Part shown: positions 24,118-32,519 of the stretch, piece by piece
How positions within the stretch are numbered: position 1 is the stretch's first letter
How the letters are laid out: each line of letters begins with the position of its first letter
Origin: VRUE01 sp963819755
Lineage (GTDB): Bacteria > Actinomycetota > Thermoleophilia > Solirubrobacterales > 70-9
NCBI GenBank assembly: GCA_963819755.1
Contig: CAWFXB010000001.1
Location: 496,001-560,000 of the forward strand
DNA: 64,000 bases
Direction: 5' to 3'
The notes under the pieces: generated by a model
The model's database searches: none
Told to the model about the DNA's origin: nothing
What the model saw: only the letters and a program-made list of their open reading frames with translations
Translations under genes and position numbers: made by a program

Positions 24118-25137
24118 GTGAGCATCGGCAAGCCTTCTGGGGTGCGGATGGAGACCAAGGCATCCAGGGATGGCGAAGTCCATGTTGAGCCCCTATCGGG
24201 GGCCGAACATAGATTTCGTAGACGCGATGGTGGCGATCACACCGATCGTGTGCTTGCGAGGCTGGCGGATGAGCAACATGGAATCGTTGCCCGATATCAG
24301 TTGCTGGCCGCTGGCGTCGGGCGAAGAGCGATCGGGGGTCGGCTCGACAGGGGATCACTTCATTCGATCCATCGCGGGGTCTATTCGGTTGGTCACTCGG
24401 TGCTTTCCCCGCTCGGGAAATGGATGGCCGCGACTCTCGCCCTGGGACCAGAGGCATTCCTGAGTCACCGCTCGGCGGGAGAACTGTGGGGAATCGTGCC
24501 GCGATCAAGCCGAGCCATTGAAGTGACCCGAGCCACGAAGGCTTGGCCGCGCGCTCCCATAGTTGCCCACCATTCTTTTCTGCCCGACGACGAGCGGACG
24601 GTGATTCAAGGGATTCCGGTTACGACTATGCCGCGGACGGTTTTGGATTTCGCGGCTCTCGCTTCGCGGCGGCAGGTGGAGCGGGCGCTGAACGAGGTCG
24701 AAGTGCAGGGATTGACCGACCGGCTGTCGATTCCAAACTTGCTCGCGCGGTATCCGGGGCGGCGAGGAACGGCGGTGCTGCGCGACCTGTTGGACGAAGG
24801 CGCTGAGGCAGGTGGGGCGACGAAGAACGATTTCGAGGAGACCATCGTGCCTCTCCTGGATTCGCATGGATTGCCACGCCCGCGGTTCAATGCGGATGTC
24901 GCGGTTGGCGGTCGCTTCTTCTCGGCTGACTGCCTCTGGCGTGAGGAGAGATTGATCGTCGAGCTCGACAGCAGGGCCGTCCATGGGACGCGCAAGGCAT
25001 TCGAGAACGACCGGGAGCGTGACAGGCTGCTCATGACCGACGGCTGGCGGGTTATGCGGGTGACCTGGCGCCAGCTCCGCTATGACGGAGCGAGAATTGC
25101 TGCGGATATACGGGCGGCTCTACGCTGTGGGGCGTGA
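24118..25137 (+). CDS. AbiEi-type antitoxin domain with C-terminal DUF559 nuclease-like domain
   Basis: About 339 residues if the GTG at 24118 is used; a start nearer 24250 (VLARLADEQHGIVARYQLL) fits the conserved part better. The N-terminal winged helix (HGIVARYQLLAAGVGRRAIGGRLDRGSLHSIHRGVYSVG) and the middle (AFLSHRSAGELWGI, IPVTTMPRTVLDFAAL) match type IV AbiEi antitoxin-like proteins. The end (FSADCLWREERLIVELDSRAVHG...FENDRERDRLLMTDGWRVMRVTWRQL) is a DUF559, Vsr-like endonuclease fold with the E/D residues in place. No AbiEii toxin gene is adjacent. This architecture is frequent in Actinobacteria and may be a solitary regulator or nuclease. It overlaps the next gene by 4 nt. Confidence 0.75.
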   Translation: MSIGKPSGVRMETKASRDGEVHVEPLSGAEHRFRRRDGGDHTDRVLARLADEQHGIVARYQLLAAGVGRRAIGGRLDRGSLHSIHRGVYSVGHSVLSPLGKWMAATLALGPEAFLSHRSAGELWGIVPRSSRAIEVTRATKAWPRAPIVAHHSFLPDDERTVIQGIPVTTMPRTVLDFAALASRRQVERALNEVEVQGLTDRLSIPNLLARYPGRRGTAVLRDLLDEGAEAGGATKNDFEETIVPLLDSHGLPRPRFNADVAVGGRFFSADCLWREERLIVELDSRAVHGTRKAFENDRERDRLLMTDGWRVMRVTWRQLRYDGARIAADIRAALRCGA

Positions 25138-26582
25138 GTCGGGAACTGTTCGAGCACTACCTGCGTGACGAGACGCGGCTTGGGCCGTCGCTCGACGGCG
25201 GGTTCACCGGCGCGGCCGGGGGTGCGGCATGCGGGGATCTCTCGCGGGTATCGCTGCTGATCGAGGACGGGCGCGTGGCCAGCGTGAGCTTTGACGCCGA
25301 GGGATGTGGGGCGACGAGGGCGGCTACCGCAGCCGTCGCCGAATTGGTCGACGGGGAGCCCGTGATCGAGGCGGCGCAGATCGGGATCGACGAGGTCGAT
25401 GAGGCGGTTGGAGGGCTGACGCCCGCCAAGCTTCATGCCGCTCAGCTCGCCGCCGACGCCCTGCACCGGGCCCTTGCAAGTGTCGCGGCGTCTTCGAAGA
25501 AGCTTGCCGCACCGCGCGGCGGCCGGGTCCTGATCGCCATGTCGGGCGGCGTCGACAGCGCCGTCGCCGCCCTGCTTGAACGCGAGCGGGGCGCCGATGT
25601 GCTTGCCGTCACTCTGAAGCTCTGGGCCGATCCGGAGACCGACGGGGCAAAGGCCTGCTGTTCGCCCGAGGCCGTCCTCGGGGCCAGGGCCGTGGCGCAC
25701 TCGCTCGGCATCCCGCACCTCACGCTCGACCTCGAGGAGGAATTCCGCCGCCGCGTCGTCGGCACCTTCCTCGACGGGTACGGGGCGGGTGCCACCCCGA
25801 ACCCCTGCATCGTCTGCAACGGCGAGGTAAGGATCGCGGCGATGGTCGACCTTGCCGAGCGCCTCGGTGCCGAATACCTGGTCACCGGCCACTACGCGCG
25901 GATCGTCGAGGACGGCGATGGCCCCTTGCTTGCCGCGGCGTCCGACAGCAACAAGGACCAGAGCTACATGCTCGCCGCCCTGCCGCCGGCGATGCTCGAC
26001 CGCCTGCGCTTCCCCCTCACCGAGCTGAGTAAGCCTGAGGTGCGGGAGATCGCCGCCCGTCACGGCCTCTCCGTCGCCAAAAAGCCCGAGAGCCAGGATC
26101 TCTGCTTCCTCGCCGGCCAGGGCAAGGAGCGTTTCCTGCGCCGCCATGCCGGCCTCGGCGAGCGCGAGGGCGCGGTTCTCGACGGCTCCGGCCGGGCGAT
26201 CGGACGCCATCGCGGCCACCACAACTTCACCGTCGGGCAGCGGCGCGGAATCGGCGTATCGGCGCCGGAGCCGCTCTACGTGCTGGCAACCGATGCCGGC
26301 GCGAACACGGTCACCGTCGGCCCCCGAGTCGAGCTGGCGGCGCTGACGGTGCGGGTCCGCGACGCCGTCCTGCACCGCGGCGGGGACCGCGTCGACGCGG
26401 TCAAACTGCGCTACCAAGCCACGCCGGTCCCGGCCTCTCTATCGGGAGCGGAGAGGGGCCGTCACAGCGAGCTCGACGTCCAGCTTGGCGAGGCCTTCGA
26501 CGCCGCGGCGCCGGGGCAGGCAGCGGTGCTGCTCTGCGGCGAGGCGATCGTCGGCCACGGCACCATCGCGGCGACGGTCTGA
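25134..26582 (+). CDS. mnmA: NifU/IscU-domain fused to tRNA 2-thiouridylase MnmA
   Basis: 482-residue fusion. Residues about 1-115 resemble IscU/NifU-N Fe-S scaffolds (GGFTGAAGGAACGD with Cys33, DAEGCGATRA with Cys58). The third scaffold cysteine is replaced: AKLHA, with Ala102 where IscU has KIHC. Residues about 128-482 are MnmA, which thiolates U34 of tRNA-Glu/Gln/Lys: SGGVDS PP-loop (137-142), NPCIVCN (Cys225, Cys228), GHYARI, SQDLCFLAG (Cys324) and HNFTVGQRRGIG. CxxC plus Cys324 could hold an Fe-S cluster, a natural reason for fusing a scaffold. It starts at a GTG overlapping the previous stop. alaS follows. Confidence 0.88.
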   Translation: MSRELFEHYLRDETRLGPSLDGGFTGAAGGAACGDLSRVSLLIEDGRVASVSFDAEGCGATRAATAAVAELVDGEPVIEAAQIGIDEVDEAVGGLTPAKLHAAQLAADALHRALASVAASSKKLAAPRGGRVLIAMSGGVDSAVAALLERERGADVLAVTLKLWADPETDGAKACCSPEAVLGARAVAHSLGIPHLTLDLEEEFRRRVVGTFLDGYGAGATPNPCIVCNGEVRIAAMVDLAERLGAEYLVTGHYARIVEDGDGPLLAAASDSNKDQSYMLAALPPAMLDRLRFPLTELSKPEVREIAARHGLSVAKKPESQDLCFLAGQGKERFLRRHAGLGEREGAVLDGSGRAIGRHRGHHNFTVGQRRGIGVSAPEPLYVLATDAGANTVTVGPRVELAALTVRVRDAVLHRGGDRVDAVKLRYQATPVPASLSGAERGRHSELDVQLGEAFDAAAPGQAAVLLCGEAIVGHGTIAATV

Positions 26583-26614
26583 AGCCGCCTGCCGTCGCTT
26601 AGGCTTCGTTGCCG

Positions 26615-29239
26615 ATGAAAGCCGAGGAGATCCGCAACACCTATCTGTCCTACTTCGAGGAGCGGGGCCACCGGATCGTGCCCTCGGCTTCGCTGGTTCC
26701 CTCGGTCCACGACCCCTCGGTGCTGCTCACGACCGCGGGGATGCAGCCCTTCAAGCCCTATTTCCTCGGACGCGAGAAGCCACCGGCGCCGCGGCTCGCC
26801 GACGTGCAGAAGTGCTTCCGCACGACCGACATCGAGGAGGTCGGCAAAACCGCGCGCCATCTCACCTTCTTTGAGATGCTCGGCAACTGGAGCTTTGGCG
26901 ACTACTTCAAGGCGGAGTCGATTCCATGGGGCTGGGAGCTGGCGACGCAGGGGTTCGGGATGGACCCGGAGCGGATCTGGGCAACCGTCTTCGGCGGCGA
27001 CGAGGAGCTCGGCCTCGGACCGGACGAGGAGGCGATCGAGATCTGGAAGGGCGTCGGCATGCCCGAGGAGCGGATCGTCCCGCTCGGCCGCGCGGACAAC
27101 TTCTGGCAGGCGGGCCCGACCGGCCCCTGCGGCCCCTGCTCGGAGCTCTACCTCGACCGCGGTGAGGATTTCGGCGGCGCCGATGAGCGCCCCGGCGACG
27201 ACACCGACCGCTTCCTCGAGTTCTGGAACCACGTCTTCATGACCTACGACCTCTCCGCCGCGGGGGCTCTCACCGAGCTGCCGATGCGCAACATCGACAC
27301 CGGCATGGGTCTCGACCGGATGGCGGCGATCCTCCAGGACGTCCCGTCGGTGTTCGAGACCGACCTGGTCCGACCGTTGATCGACCTCGCCGAGGAGCTG
27401 TCCGGGCGTTCCTACGCCGAGGGCGGAGCGGTGACCAGGGCGATGCGGATCGTCGCCGACCACTCGCGTGGCGCCGCCTTCCTGATCGCCGACGGGGTCG
27501 TCCCTTCCAACGAGGACCGCGGCTACATCCTGCGGCGGATCATGCGCCGGGCGATCCAGCAGGGGCGCACCTTGGGCCTGGAGGCGCCGTGGCTGGGCCG
27601 CTTCGCGGAACGAACGGTCGAGATCATGTCCGGCGCCTACCCCGAGCTGACGGCGGAGCGGAAGACGATCGCCCGCTGGGTCGGTGACGAGGAGGAGAGC
27701 TTCGGTCGCACCCTCGAGCGTGGCAGCGAGCTGCTCGAGCGCCTGATTGCCGAGGCCCGCGAGTCGAGCACCTCCTGGATCGACGCCGCCGATGCCTTCA
27801 AGCTGCACGACACCTACGGCTTCCCCTATGACCTGACCAAGGAGCTGCTCGCCGAGCAGGGCCTCTCGGTCGACGACGGCGGCTTCGAGGAGTTGATGGA
27901 GGAGCAGCGCCAGCGCGCCCGGGTCGGCTCCGCCACCGCGCACGGCTCCGAGGATCGCCACGAGAGGGTGATCGCTTTCGCCGCGGAGGCCCCGCCGACC
28001 CGTTTCGTCGGCTACGAGACGCTGCGGGCGACCACCGGGCTCGCCGCGGTCGCTGCCGACGACGGCCGAGCCCTGGTCAAGCTCGAGGAGAGCCCCTTCT
28101 ACGCCGAGGGCGGCGGTCAGGTCGCCGACACGGGCGTGCTGCGCTGGGACGGGGGAGAGGCCCGCGTGGTCGACGTCTACCGGCTCGGCGAAGACCAGGC
28201 GCTGGAGGTCGAGGCCGGCAACGGCTCGGTCGCCTCCGGCGTCGCCGTCGAGGCGCTGGTCGACCATGAGGCCCGGCACGCGACGATGCGCAACCACACC
28301 GCGACCCACCTCCTGCACGCGGCACTGCGCGAGCGACTCGGCGACCACGTGCGTCAGGCGGGCTCGGCCGTGCGCCCGGACAAGCTGCGCTTCGACTTCA
28401 ACCACGGACAGGGGCTCGGAGCCGAGGATCTCGCCGCGATCGAGGCGCGGGTCAACGGCTGGATCAAGGCGAGCCGGCCCGTGCGCTGGCTGGAGATGGA
28501 CCGGGCGGAGGCCGAAAAGCTCGGCGCGATGGCGCTGTTCGGCGAGAAATACGGCGAGTGGGTGCGGGTGGTCGAGGTCGACGAGGTCTCGCGTGAGCTC
28601 TGCGGTGGCACCCACGTCGCCAACACGGCCGAGGTCGGCATCTTCAAGATCGTCTCGGAGGGCTCCAGCGCGGCCAACGTGAGGCGGATCGAGGCCGTTA
28701 CCGGGCCCGCGGCGATCGACTGGTTCCGGGCCAGGGAGGGGCAGCTGCGCGAGGTCGGCGAGCTGCTCGAGTCCCCCCAGGACCCGCTGACCGGCGCGCG
28801 CCGTGCCGCGGAGCGACTGCGCGAGGCGGGCGAAGGCGCGAAGCAGGCCGCCAAACAGCTGGCTGGCGACGAGGCGGAGCGCCTGGTCGCCGCGGCGAAG
28901 GGGGTCGACGGGGTCGACGTCGTCGCCTCCCAGGCGCCGATCGCCGACCAGAAGCAGCTACTCGAGCTCGCCAACCGGGTGCAGTCGAAGCTCGGCGGCG
29001 AGTCGGCGATCGCCCTCGGCGGCGCCGAGGGAAGCAAGGTCGGCTTGGTCGTCCTCGTCTCCAAGGGCGCCGTCGGGCGCGGCGTCTCGGCGGCGACGGT
29101 TGTGCGCGAGGCCGCACCACTCGTCGGCGGTGGAGGCGGCGGCCGCGAGGAGATGGCGCAAGCGGGGGGCACGGACGCCGCCAAGCTCGACGAGGCACTC
29201 GACGTCGCGAGGCAGGCAATCGAGCGGGAGCTCGGATGA
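26615..29239 (+). CDS. alaS: alanyl-tRNA synthetase
   Basis: 874-residue AlaRS with all parts. The catalytic domain (RNTYLSYFEERGHRIVPSASLVPS...FFEMLGNWSFGDYFK), the tRNA-recognition helices, the editing domain with HTATHLLH and the distal CGGTH zinc ligands, and the C-terminal DHHA1 domain (SAIALGGAEGSKVGLVVLVSKGAVGRG, GGGGREEMAQAGG) are all present. The ATG at 26615 is preferred over a TTG two codons earlier. A TAGGCT box at 26600-26605 lies 9 nt before it, suggesting a leaderless transcript. ruvX begins 13 bp after the stop. Confidence 0.97.
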   Translation: MKAEEIRNTYLSYFEERGHRIVPSASLVPSVHDPSVLLTTAGMQPFKPYFLGREKPPAPRLADVQKCFRTTDIEEVGKTARHLTFFEMLGNWSFGDYFKAESIPWGWELATQGFGMDPERIWATVFGGDEELGLGPDEEAIEIWKGVGMPEERIVPLGRADNFWQAGPTGPCGPCSELYLDRGEDFGGADERPGDDTDRFLEFWNHVFMTYDLSAAGALTELPMRNIDTGMGLDRMAAILQDVPSVFETDLVRPLIDLAEELSGRSYAEGGAVTRAMRIVADHSRGAAFLIADGVVPSNEDRGYILRRIMRRAIQQGRTLGLEAPWLGRFAERTVEIMSGAYPELTAERKTIARWVGDEEESFGRTLERGSELLERLIAEARESSTSWIDAADAFKLHDTYGFPYDLTKELLAEQGLSVDDGGFEELMEEQRQRARVGSATAHGSEDRHERVIAFAAEAPPTRFVGYETLRATTGLAAVAADDGRALVKLEESPFYAEGGGQVADTGVLRWDGGEARVVDVYRLGEDQALEVEAGNGSVASGVAVEALVDHEARHATMRNHTATHLLHAALRERLGDHVRQAGSAVRPDKLRFDFNHGQGLGAEDLAAIEARVNGWIKASRPVRWLEMDRAEAEKLGAMALFGEKYGEWVRVVEVDEVSRELCGGTHVANTAEVGIFKIVSEGSSAANVRRIEAVTGPAAIDWFRAREGQLREVGELLESPQDPLTGARRAAERLREAGEGAKQAAKQLAGDEAERLVAAAKGVDGVDVVASQAPIADQKQLLELANRVQSKLGGESAIALGGAEGSKVGLVVLVSKGAVGRGVSAATVVREAAPLVGGGGGGREEMAQAGGTDAAKLDEALDVARQAIERELG

Positions 29240-29252
29240 AGGTGCTCGGGTA

Positions 29253-29660
29253 GTGCGCGTGCTCGCCCTCGACTACGGCACCGCCCGCACCGGCTGTGCG
29301 ATCTCCGACCCGAGCGGGACCCTGGCGACGCCGTTGCCGGTGATCGAGCCCTCTGAGGCGCGCTCGGTAGTCGAGCTGGTCGCCAAGCACGAGGTCGGGC
29401 GCGTCGTCGTCGGCCTGCCGTTGCATCTGAGCGGAGAGGAGGGATCGCAGGCCGCGCTGACCCGCACCTTCTGCGTCGAACTGGAAGCGCTGCTCGACAT
29501 CCCGGTCGAGACCTACGACGAGCGGCTGACGACGCGGATGGCCGAGGCGAGCAAGCGCGAAGGCGCGGCGGCGGCGCCGGACTCCCTGGCCGCAGCGCAC
29601 CTGCTGCAGGCCTACCTCGCCGGACAGGCCGCGATCGAAGGCGCCGAGGACGATGGCTGA
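29253..29660 (+). CDS. ruvX: RuvX/YqgF family Holliday-junction resolvase-like nuclease
   Basis: 135 residues, the usual length, with an RNase H-like fold. VLALDYGTARTGCAISDPSGTLATPL carries the first Asp, VGRVVVGLPLHLSG and VETYDERLTTRMA the later catalytic-site residues, and SLAAAHLLQAYL the C-terminal Asp region, here with Asp replaced by a neighbouring Ser/Ala context. The family acts in pre-16S rRNA 5' end maturation and possibly recombination. The start is a GTG; a long upstream frame belongs to an alaS shadow. It overlaps mltG by 8 nt. The alaS-ruvX-mltG-aroE order is classical. Confidence 0.9.
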   Translation: MRVLALDYGTARTGCAISDPSGTLATPLPVIEPSEARSVVELVAKHEVGRVVVGLPLHLSGEEGSQAALTRTFCVELEALLDIPVETYDERLTTRMAEASKREGAAAAPDSLAAAHLLQAYLAGQAAIEGAEDDG

Positions 29661-30543
29661 CGACTGGTTCGGGGACGACACCGCGGTCGCCGAGCGGGAG
29701 CGTCGCCGCCAGGAGCGCGAGGTTCGGCGAGCGGTAACGGTGAAGCGCCGCCGGCGTATCGGTCTCCTCACCATTCTCGTGGCGCTGGCGCTCGGCGGAG
29801 CGGCGGCTGCCCTCGCCTACCGCCACTTCCACAACCCGGCCCCGCCGCCGCCCGTCGTCCTGAAGACGGTCACGGTGACGATCCCGGAGGGCTACACCCG
29901 CGAGCAGACCGCGCAGGTCGCCAAGGAAGCCGGTCTGACCGGCAGCTACATGAAGGCCAGCCAGGGACGCGAAGGCTTCCTCTTCCCGGACACCTTCGAA
30001 CTGGAAAAGCGGGCGCCCGCGGCCGACCTCGTCCAGCTGCAGTTGGAGGACTTCAAACGCCGCATCAAGGGCGTCGACATGAGCTACGCGCGCTCCAAGA
30101 ACCTGACCACGCGCGACGTGGTGACGATCGCCTCGATGGTCGAGCGCGAGGCCCAGCTGGAGAAGGAGCGGCCGCTGATCGCCGCCGTCATCTACAACCG
30201 CCTGCACGAAGGGATGCCGCTGGGGATCGACGCGACGATCCGCTTCGCCACGGGCAACTACGACCGGCCGCTGACCGAATCCGAACTCGCGGTCGAATCG
30301 CCCTACAACACCCGCCTCCACACCGGGCTGCCGCCCGGGCCGATCGGGAACCCCGGCCTCGCCTCGCTCGAAGCCGCGGCCCGTCCAGCCAAGGTCGGCT
30401 ACCTCTACTACGTGGTCAAGCCGGGCACCTGCGGGGAAGACTCCTTCTCGTCGACCGCGGCTGAATTCGAAGCCGACGTGGCGGCTTACAACGAAGCGCG
30501 CGAAGCGGCGGGCGGGGAATCGCCCGACACCTGCGGGGAATGA
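29653..30543 (+). CDS. mltG: endolytic murein transglycosylase MltG
   Basis: 296 residues. An N-terminal basic cytosolic part, one membrane helix (about residues 36-56, IGLLTILVALALGGAAAALAY), a LysM-like VTIPEGYTREQTAQVAKEAG, and the YceG catalytic domain: EGFLFPDTFEL, TIASMVEREAQLEKERPLIAAVIYNRL with the catalytic Glu, and SPYNTRLHTGLPPGPIGNPGLASLEAA follow. It cleaves nascent peptidoglycan at the outer membrane face, helping to set glycan length. It is a little shorter than most MltG proteins, with a compact LysM part. It overlaps ruvX (8 nt) and aroE (4 nt, ATGA). Confidence 0.93.
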   Translation: MADDWFGDDTAVAERERRRQEREVRRAVTVKRRRRIGLLTILVALALGGAAAALAYRHFHNPAPPPPVVLKTVTVTIPEGYTREQTAQVAKEAGLTGSYMKASQGREGFLFPDTFELEKRAPAADLVQLQLEDFKRRIKGVDMSYARSKNLTTRDVVTIASMVEREAQLEKERPLIAAVIYNRLHEGMPLGIDATIRFATGNYDRPLTESELAVESPYNTRLHTGLPPGPIGNPGLASLEAAARPAKVGYLYYVVKPGTCGEDSFSSTAAEFEADVAAYNEAREAAGGESPDTCGE

Positions 30544-31331
30544 AGCGACTCGCCGTCCTCGGCCACCCCGTGGGCCACTCGCGCTCGCCGGCCATGCACA
30601 ACGCGGCGCTGGCCGAGCTGGGCCTCGCGGGCGGGTGGAGCTATGAGGCAATCGAGGTGGCGCCGGACGAGCTCGAGCACCGCGTGCGGGCGATGCCCGG
30701 CGAAGGGTTCGCCGGCGCCAACGTCACCGTCCCCCACAAGGGGGCGGCGCTCGCACTGGCCGACTCGCTGTCTGAGACCGCGCGCGAGATCGGCGCAGCG
30801 AACACGCTCAGCTTCGAGGCCGGGGAGATCCGCGCCGGCAACACCGATGCGCAGGGCCTGCTGGACGCGCTGCCCGAGTCGCCAGGCGGCAAGCGGGTGC
30901 TGGTCATGGGCGCGGGTGGCGCCGCCCGCGCGATCGTCTGGGCCCTGGTTCGCGAGGGTGCGGAGGTCGAGGTCTGGAACCGCACCGCGCTGCGCGCCGA
31001 GCACCTTTGCGCCGAGCTCGGTGGGGTTCCAGCAGCAACGCCCGACCAGAGCGCTTACGAGCTGGTCGTCAACACCAGCGCGGCCGGACTGCATGGTGAG
31101 GATCCATTCGCCGAGCTGCCGCTCGACCCGGCTGGCTTCGCCTCCACTCAGATCGTCGTCGACCTCGTCTATGGCGAGCAGCCGAGCCCGCTGCTGGCGG
31201 CGGCTGAGGCGGCGGGGGCGGCCGTGGTCGACGGAATCGAGGTCCTCGTGCGCCAGGGCGCACTTTCGCTGCGGATCTGGACCGGGCGCGAGCCGTCGCT
31301 CGAAGCGATGCGCGCCGCGGCACGCAGATAG
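30540..31331 (+). CDS. aroE: shikimate dehydrogenase
   Basis: 263 residues; NADPH-dependent reduction of 3-dehydroshikimate. Substrate-binding motif GHPVGHSRSPAMHNAAL is at the start, NVTVPHKGAAL carries the catalytic Lys, then ANTLSFE, NTDAQGLLDAL, the Rossmann loop VMGAGGAARAIVWALV, NRTALRAEHLC and the C-terminal VDLVYGEQPSPLL. It begins the aroE-aroC-aroKB-aroQ shikimate run and overlaps mltG by 4 nt. Confidence 0.95.
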   Translation: MKRLAVLGHPVGHSRSPAMHNAALAELGLAGGWSYEAIEVAPDELEHRVRAMPGEGFAGANVTVPHKGAALALADSLSETAREIGAANTLSFEAGEIRAGNTDAQGLLDALPESPGGKRVLVMGAGGAARAIVWALVREGAEVEVWNRTALRAEHLCAELGGVPAATPDQSAYELVVNTSAAGLHGEDPFAELPLDPAGFASTQIVVDLVYGEQPSPLLAAAEAAGAAVVDGIEVLVRQGALSLRIWTGREPSLEAMRAAARR

Positions 31332-31342
31332 CCTAGGCGGCG

Positions 31343-32515
31343 ATGAGCACGCGTTTCAGATTCACCACCGCAGGCGAGTCGCACGGCCCCGGTCTGGTCG
31401 CGATCGTCGAGGGCATGCCGGCGGGACTGGAGCTCGAGCGCGGGGCACTCGACCGCGACATGGCGCGGCGCCAGCTCGGTCACGGGCGCGGCGGGCGGAT
31501 GAAGATCGAGACGGACTCAGTCGAGGTCCGCTCCGGCGTCCGCCACGGTCGCACCCTGGGCAGCCCGATCGCGCTCCTCGTCGCCAACCGCGACTACGCC
31601 AACTGGGAGGAGCGGATGAACCCCTGGCCGGTCGAGGGCTTCGAGCCGGACGAGGTGCACCTGCCGCGCCCCGGCCACGCCGACCTGGTCGGCGCCCAGA
31701 AGTACGGCCACAGCGACATCCGCAACGTCCTGGAGCGGGCCAGCGCTCGCGAGACGGCGGCGCGGGTGGCGGCCGGCTCGCTCGCTCGCGGCCTGCTCAC
31801 CGCGCTTGGGGTGAGCGTGCACAGCCACGTCACCCAGATCGCCTCGGTCAAGGCGCCCGAGCGTCCCGATCTCAGCGCCGAGGATTTTGCCGGCGTCGAC
31901 GATGACCCGGTGCGCTGCCTCGACCCCGAGGCGAGCGCGGCGATGGTCGCGGAGATCAACCGCCTGCGCAAAGCCAACGAGAGCCTCGGCGGCAGCTTCG
32001 AGGTACGCGCCTTCGGGCTCGCCCCAGGCCTCGGCTCTCATGTCTCCTGGGAGGAGCGGCTGGACGGCCGTCTCGCCGGCGCCGTCGCCTCGATCCAGTC
32101 GGTCAAGGGCGTCGCGATCGGCGAAGCCTGGGACGTCGCCAGCCGCCCCGGGTCGGAGGCGCACGACGAGATCTTCTGGTCCGAGGAGCACGGCTACCAG
32201 CGCGAAACGAACCATGCGGGCGGGCTCGAGGGCGGTATGACCAACGGCCAGCCACTCTCGGTGCGGGCCGCGATCAAGCCGATCTCGACCCTGACCAAGC
32301 CGCTGCGCTCGGTCGACACCGAGACCAAGCAGCCGGCCCAGGCGCTGCGCGAGCGCACCGACTCGACCGTCGTCCCCGCCGCCGCCGTGGTCGCCGAGGC
32401 GATGGTCTGCCTGGTCCTCGCCAGCTGCTATCGCGAGAAGTTCGGCGGCGACCACATCGACGACGTCCATGTCGCCGTCGATGCCTACAAGAAGCGCATC
32501 GACTTCCGCGGGTGA
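31343..32515 (+). CDS. aroC: chorismate synthase
   Basis: 390 residues; makes chorismate from EPSP using reduced flavin. Signatures are GESHGPGLVAIVEGMPAG (start), RRQLGHGRGGRMKIETD, RPGHADLVGAQKYGHSDIRNVLERASARETAARVA, HAGGLEGGMTNGQPL and RTDSTVVPAAAVVAEAMV. A TAGCCT box (31329-31334) lies 8 nt before the ATG, so this gene may have its own leaderless promoter although aroE ends only 11 bp upstream. The next gene starts 4 bp after the stop. Confidence 0.97.
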   Translation: MSTRFRFTTAGESHGPGLVAIVEGMPAGLELERGALDRDMARRQLGHGRGGRMKIETDSVEVRSGVRHGRTLGSPIALLVANRDYANWEERMNPWPVEGFEPDEVHLPRPGHADLVGAQKYGHSDIRNVLERASARETAARVAAGSLARGLLTALGVSVHSHVTQIASVKAPERPDLSAEDFAGVDDDPVRCLDPEASAAMVAEINRLRKANESLGGSFEVRAFGLAPGLGSHVSWEERLDGRLAGAVASIQSVKGVAIGEAWDVASRPGSEAHDEIFWSEEHGYQRETNHAGGLEGGMTNGQPLSVRAAIKPISTLTKPLRSVDTETKQPAQALRERTDSTVVPAAAVVAEAMVCLVLASCYREKFGGDHIDDVHVAVDAYKKRIDFRG

Positions 32516-32519
32516 CGGC

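Noticed and set aside
26462..28615. Long minus-strand open frame (717 codons) opposite mnmA and alaS
   Set aside because: It lies exactly antisense to well-identified genes, has an Arg/His/Asp/Leu-rich composition typical of high-GC antisense shadows, and shows no family motif.
28354..30651. 765-codon minus-strand open frame across alaS, ruvX and mltG
   Set aside because: Antisense shadow with low-complexity Arg/Pro/Ser text; it crosses three real genes.
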